Source of the DNA: Anaerolineales bacterium
Lineage (GTDB): Bacteria; Chloroflexota; Anaerolineae; Anaerolineales; UBA11657
DNA length: 33,044 nucleotides
Reading direction: 5' to 3'
NCBI GenBank assembly: GCA_022450585.1
Contig: JAKUPR010000016.1
Location: 1-33,044, forward strand
Shown here: in pieces, positions 29,754 to 33,044 of the stretch
Layout: every line of letters starts with the position of its first letter
Position numbering within the stretch: position 1 is the first letter of the stretch
Position numbers and translations under genes: made by a program
The notes under the pieces: generated by a model
Told to the model about the DNA's origin: nothing
The model's input: only the letters and a program-made list of their open reading frames with translations
Databases searched by the model: none

Positions 29754-30416
29754 ATGAAAGAAGCCCTGCGACGTTCTCCATTACATAATACGTTACAGGA
29801 TGTTGGCACGGGATTAGAGGTGCGCTCTGGATGGCTAGTAGCTACAGGACTTGTATCTGCTACAGATGCTGCGGTCCCAATGCTGACGATTGCCGACGAA
29901 AGCGCGCACGGTAAATTGCTGTTGGAGGGGGAGAACGCTTCAGATGTGATCGCCACAGCGATGCACTTACATCCACCAAGTGTAGGATTGAGCGTTCCAT
30001 ATAGGACGGGGAGGGTTTATTCACTTAGACCCGATTTGTTTTTCATGTCCACTTTGCCAACAATCGATAGTGAGTGGGTCAAACAACTGCGAGCGACCGC
30101 AGCCAGAAACGAAGGGTTAGTCACCATGACGGATATGACTGATGGCAGATCACAGATTCGCGTGACAGGCAAAGTATGCCGACAATTTCTAGCAAAGCTG
30201 TGCGCACTTGATTTCGGAGATTTTTCTTTTCCAGATGGAAGTGCACGAACAACTAGTCTAGCCAGAACAACACAATTAATCCTACGCTCCGACCAACACG
30301 ACCAGTTGTCCTTTGTTGTTGTGGGCGGACGGTCGCTGGGTGCCTACGTATGGGATACAATGGTTCAAGCTGGGCACGAGTGGACTATCACACCCACGAT
30401 GTGTGAATCCGATTAG
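29754..30416 (+). CDS. mgdD: N-methylglutamate dehydrogenase subunit D (sarcosine oxidase gamma-like, SoxG)
   Basis: The 220-residue product is the gamma subunit, the least conserved member of the family. It shows the usual opening RRSPLHNTLQDVGT, a central MTDMTDGRSQIRVTGK and, near the end, LSFVVVGGRSLGAYVWDTMVQAG, the GcvT-related fold that packs on the alpha subunit. It starts two bases after the mgdC stop and ends the eight-gene block; 244 bases follow before the convergent selenoprotein candidate, without a clear strong terminator (a weak 5-bp CTACT/AGTAG hairpin lies near 30640). Confidence 0.88.
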   Translation: MKEALRRSPLHNTLQDVGTGLEVRSGWLVATGLVSATDAAVPMLTIADESAHGKLLLEGENASDVIATAMHLHPPSVGLSVPYRTGRVYSLRPDLFFMSTLPTIDSEWVKQLRATAARNEGLVTMTDMTDGRSQIRVTGKVCRQFLAKLCALDFGDFSFPDGSARTTSLARTTQLILRSDQHDQLSFVVVGGRSLGAYVWDTMVQAGHEWTITPTMCESD

Positions 30417-30660
30417 AATTATTTGTCTCCTCAATAGAATACTCTGCGATAAATCAACCAGAAATGACTGTTTACATACTCAATGAGAGATGTATAAGAG
30501 GACACTGAAACCAGATATACTCCGATTATTGATCACGCATGAATTCCCTGACCATCTCAGAGCACGCCGTAGCCCGAGTAGCACAGAAGCAATCTGATCA
30601 ACACAGACGAGAAAATTGTGTAGGAATGACTGGATCTACTTGATTTGTAGTAGAAAGATT

Positions 30661-31110
30661 TTAGGAGTCGAGAAACTCGTCAAAGGCATCCCTGAAGGAC
30701 TCATATTTTACGATACCAGACCATTGTTCGATGATTAAGCCATCCTCATCAAGCAATGTGAAGTGAGGGCGATAGGTGAAATTCACAGCTTTCAACAGGC
30801 TAGCTGTGTTAGAGTCGTCCATATCTAAATATACAAACTTCATACGGTCAGCAAATTCATCCTCTAGCCCGTGAACCACGGGCAGCATCTGTCGGCAAGA
30901 CCCTCAGTAGCGGGAATATATCTTTACCAGTTGAGGCTTACCGGTAGCCAATTTCACGGTACTAGGATCAGTAGCTCTGAATTCTACGTCCAAGGCATCA
31001 GACATTTCTCTAAGATCTTGCAAATTTTCGCCACTAGTATTACATGCACTCAGCAACATAGTGACAATGGTCGCTAAAATCACAGTAGGATTAACTCTTC
31101 TGTACATCAT
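30661..31110 (-). CDS. Candidate selenoprotein: thioredoxin-like lipoprotein with UGSC active site
   Basis: Read through one in-frame TGA (30904-30906, codon 69), the minus strand encodes 149 residues. The first part has a signal peptide with lipobox LLSAC (Cys23) and a strand PQLVKIYSRY. The TGA follows exactly where the first Cys of a thioredoxin CxxC belongs (Y-TGA-GSCRQMLPVV). The remainder is a normal thioredoxin fold: LEDEFADRMKFVYLDMDD, then YRPHFTLLDEDG with the cis-Pro loop, then a final helix. Neither half alone is a functional thioredoxin. A hairpin suited to a bacterial SECIS lies 20 bases after the TGA. The alternative is a Cys TGC/TGT-to-TGA mutation or sequencing error. It should act outside the cytoplasmic membrane as a disulfide or peroxide reductase; a near-perfect promoter -10 precedes the ATG and no Shine-Dalgarno is seen. 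Confidence 0.8.
30867..30883 (-). promoter_or_regulatory. Candidate bacterial SECIS hairpin
   Basis: On the minus strand GCCCGTG and CACGGGC form a perfect 7-bp stem around a three-base loop GTT, extendable by CT/AG pairs with one bulged U. The stem begins 20 bases and the loop 27 bases after the TGA codon. From memory, bacterial SECIS models call for a stem-loop just after UGA, with a loop of 3 or more bases about 16-37 bases downstream and a G in its first two positions; this hairpin meets those terms. Confidence 0.7.
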
Positions 31111-31477
31111 ATTCGCACTAATTATATACTTTCACGTAAAATTTGTATCCTTCAAAAGCATATTACGTTAGCGCAGAAGAGGCCACAAAGAAGGTAGTCT
31201 CGGTGTGAACCCTACCAAACACAGAATAACCGTTCTGGTTTTTAGTGGAATAAGTAAACCTTTGGGGCGAAAGGATACTGATGAGCAATAGCTTCAGGGA
31301 ACACATTGGCATCATCATTGTTCCACCGTGTGGACACAATCGGTAGCAAGAAGATATCAATTGGTTCTCCCCCCCCACCCCCTTAAGACTCCTCATGTCT
31401 ATGTCCGTTTTGGGGTACAATCGCATACCTTGTCAGTCAGGGCGTGACCTACCTTTCGCAGTCTTAGCGACAACTCT
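31111..31477. other. Divergent intergenic region with minus-strand promoter
   Basis: No gene is supported in these 367 bases. On the minus strand TATAAT (31121-31126) lies 10 bases before the selenoprotein start, with a partial -35 (GATACA) 17 bases further upstream. A C-rich tract (31370-31382) forms two runs of eight and five C, with G-quadruplex potential on the minus strand. No clear plus-strand promoter for the aldolase-like gene was found. Confidence 0.45.
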
Positions 31478-31489
31478 GTGGCTGCCCGA

Positions 31490-32338
31490 ATGGGTCATAC
31501 GTCAGACAAATATTATACCTATCCGGAGATCTCAACTGTGAGAAGAAACAAACTACGTGAACTGTTAAGTGCCAACCAGCCCACACTCGGGGTTCCAGTA
31601 ATCTGTCCCTGGCCGGGCATCGTTGAAATCATCGGACACACCGACGTATTTGACTACGTGGAGTTTGTCGGTGAAGATATGCCTTGGGATTTACATGATC
31701 TTGAGAATCTAAGCCGCGCTACGGAACTCTACAATATGTCGTCGATGATGAAAGTAGATCAGAGTTGGCAGGAATTCGCAGCGCAGCGCGCGCTAGGCTC
31801 GGGAATACAGAACATCTTGTTCACCAACATCCGCACCATGGAAGACATGAAAGACTGCGTCCGGAACGTCAACCTGGACACACCTGAAAAAGGAGGTACA
31901 CACGGTGGGCACGCGCGCAGAAATGTCGGCTATCATCTAGAATCGGCGTCGCCAGCGTATGCCCAAGCGATGGAAGACGTGGTGATAGCTGTCATGATCG
32001 AGAAGCGAGAGGCAATGGACAACTTGGACTCTATTCTCTCAGTCGAAGGCTTAGATATGGTCCAATTTGGTCCGGGTGATCTATCCATAAGCTTCGGTGT
32101 ACCTGGCCAAACCACGCATCCGAGGGTAAAGAAGGCCGAGCTCAAAGTCATCCGCATGGCAATAGACATGGGCATTCGTCCTAGAGTAGAGCTAGGCTTT
32201 GACTATAGCATGGACGATATACGCAGATATACGGACCTTGGCGTACGCGATTTCAGTCACGCTCTGGACGTCCAAGTACTGCATTCTTGGTGGGGACAAC
32301 ACGGCGAACGATTGCGGACAGTCTTGGAAACAGCGTAG
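31490..32338 (+). CDS. HpcH/HpaI aldolase-like protein with altered active site
   Basis: The 282-residue protein has the fold and metal site of the HpcH/HpaI family: the Glu in MIEKREAMDNLDSIL and the Asp in VQFGPGDLSISFGVPGQ. The second of these is almost the same as in the aldolase at 19648. However, the catalytic His of the usual LDGEHG is replaced in FVGEDMPWD, and the pyruvate-binding Arg motif ARVP is replaced by MMKVDQ. It has an insertion around GGTHGGHARRNVGYHLES and a longer C-terminus. It may use another acid-base residue or bind rather than cleave a keto acid. The start is ATG 31490; a GTG at 31478 is possible and neither has a ribosome site. A hydrolase gene follows 22 bases later. 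Confidence 0.82.
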   Translation: MGHTSDKYYTYPEISTVRRNKLRELLSANQPTLGVPVICPWPGIVEIIGHTDVFDYVEFVGEDMPWDLHDLENLSRATELYNMSSMMKVDQSWQEFAAQRALGSGIQNILFTNIRTMEDMKDCVRNVNLDTPEKGGTHGGHARRNVGYHLESASPAYAQAMEDVVIAVMIEKREAMDNLDSILSVEGLDMVQFGPGDLSISFGVPGQTTHPRVKKAELKVIRMAIDMGIRPRVELGFDYSMDDIRRYTDLGVRDFSHALDVQVLHSWWGQHGERLRTVLETA

Positions 32339-32360
32339 CATCTCGAGTAGGAGGATTGCA

Positions 32361-33026
32361 ATGCAACAAATAAATGGGGTTGAAGTGCTGACAACCGTCG
32401 ATGAATTAGTAGCTCCCACCCAAACTGCGATCATCGTAATTGACATGCAGAATTACGCAATCAGCGCTCAGGGAGGACCCGCCCGGGCCGGCGAAGACAT
32501 CTCACAATTGGTGGCCATGACGCCACATCTACAAAGACTGCTGCAGTCCGCCAGGGAAGCCGGCGTATTAGTAACCTATGCCGAACATATTATGCAGAAC
32601 AGTTTGGGCGCCAACCTATCAGCTGCGCCGATGCTCTATCAATTGCAGCTGCGTCCAGTCAGGTATGTAACACATGTAGTCGAAGGCACTTGGGAGGCGC
32701 AGACGATCGATGAGTTAGCGCCGCAAGCTTCTGATATCATCGTCCGGAAGGCAACCGCACACGGGGGAAGCGCGCTATACAAGACCATTCTGGACGACGT
32801 TTTCAGGCTGCGGGACATCAGGAGCGTGATCGTTGCCGGACAAGTCACAGACGGCTGCGTCCTCCGAACAGCGGTAGATGCCCTACAACATAGCTACTAT
32901 CCGATTATCGTTCGCGAGTGTGTCGGGTCGATGTTTCAGAAAAGCCACGAGGCGGCGCTGGCCTGGATGGAGACCAGATTTCCCATGTTCGATTTAGATG
33001 AGGTGCTGACGACATGGAGAATCTAG
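32361..33026 (+). CDS. Isochorismatase-family cysteine hydrolase
   Basis: The 221-residue protein carries the Asp-Lys-Cys triad of the isochorismatase-like hydrolases: Asp in AIIVIDMQNY, Lys in IIVRKATAHGGSALYKT and Cys in VTDGCVLRTAVDA, with the cis-peptide usually at the VTDGC turn. Members hydrolyse amides such as nicotinamide, N-carbamoylsarcosine and biuret, or isochorismate. The SALYKT segment after the Lys resembles N-carbamoylsarcosine amidohydrolase/nicotinamidase-type proteins, but the substrate cannot be fixed. The start is the ATG at 32361, with TAGGAGG seven bases upstream. It is in an operon with the aldolase-like gene. Eighteen bases of the window remain after its stop. Confidence 0.88.
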   Translation: MQQINGVEVLTTVDELVAPTQTAIIVIDMQNYAISAQGGPARAGEDISQLVAMTPHLQRLLQSAREAGVLVTYAEHIMQNSLGANLSAAPMLYQLQLRPVRYVTHVVEGTWEAQTIDELAPQASDIIVRKATAHGGSALYKTILDDVFRLRDIRSVIVAGQVTDGCVLRTAVDALQHSYYPIIVRECVGSMFQKSHEAALAWMETRFPMFDLDEVLTTWRI

Positions 33027-33044
33027 CGCTACTAGACCATCATT

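Noticed and set aside
31370-31382. C-rich tract with G-quadruplex potential on the minus strand
   Set aside because: Two runs of C alone do not make a four-run quadruplex, and no link to a gene start is apparent.
1-33044. tRNA, rRNA, CRISPR arrays and complete insertion sequences
   Set aside because: I looked for T-loop-like motifs, regularly spaced repeats and transposase-like ORFs and found none that could be supported.

Overview
The window is 33 kb of bacterial DNA with no rRNA, tRNA, CRISPR array or complete insertion sequence that I could find. Gene content (form II CO-dehydrogenase-like CoxSLM, HpcH/HpaI aldolases, heterotetrameric sarcosine-oxidase-type enzymes, opine-dehydrogenase family, many small alpha+beta barrel proteins, secreted lipoproteins) and moderate GC suggest an uncultivated marine Chloroflexota of the SAR202 / Dehalococcoidia type. 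That assignment is an inference from gene content; there is no phylogenetic marker in the window.

Layout. 1-3.6 kb: a truncated methyltransferase, a divergent S-adenosylhomocysteine hydrolase-like enzyme, a small EamA-type membrane protein, a 56-residue membrane protein and a zinc-ribbon protein, all on the minus strand. 3.9-8.4 kb, plus strand: an ABC exporter, a GC-rich drug/metabolite transporter and an opine-dehydrogenase-family enzyme. 8.5-10.5 kb: four small proteins (ABM-like, GYD-like, a third barrel-like protein and a mini beta-carbonic-anhydrase-like protein). 10.8-15.3 kb: a small membrane protein and two paralogous lipoproteins with HExxH...E zinc-peptidase motifs, separated by a 72-residue protein. 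15.5-19.2 kb, minus strand: a form II coxSLM operon. 19.6-30.4 kb, plus strand: an aldolase followed by a complete N-methylglutamate (NMG) methylamine pathway, mgsABC-gmaS-mgdABCD. 30.6-31.1 kb, minus strand: a thioredoxin-fold lipoprotein. 31.5-33.0 kb, plus strand: an aldolase-like protein with altered active-site residues and an isochorismatase-family hydrolase.

Two systems stand out. First, the eight-gene block at 20656-30416 encodes every step expected for turning methylamine into glutamate plus a one-carbon unit: GmaS makes gamma-glutamylmethylamide, MgsABC makes N-methylglutamate, MgdABCD oxidises it and carries a folate-type GcvT domain. Its MgdC subunit has an N-terminal transmembrane helix, which suggests that the dehydrogenase is tethered to the membrane. 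Second, the thioredoxin-like lipoprotein has an in-frame TGA exactly where the first Cys of its CxxC motif belongs, followed at the right distance by a perfect 7-bp hairpin with a GTT loop. It is a strong selenoprotein candidate (UGSC active site) that conventional ORF calling splits into two pieces.

A third, regulatory-scale signal is a recurring promoter-like element, TTGCYG-N18-TATAGT with an invariant 18-nt spacer, found upstream of at least four plus-strand genes. A fifth, slightly degenerate copy and a sixth, decayed copy also exist. Several copies sit inside a longer degenerate intergenic repeat.
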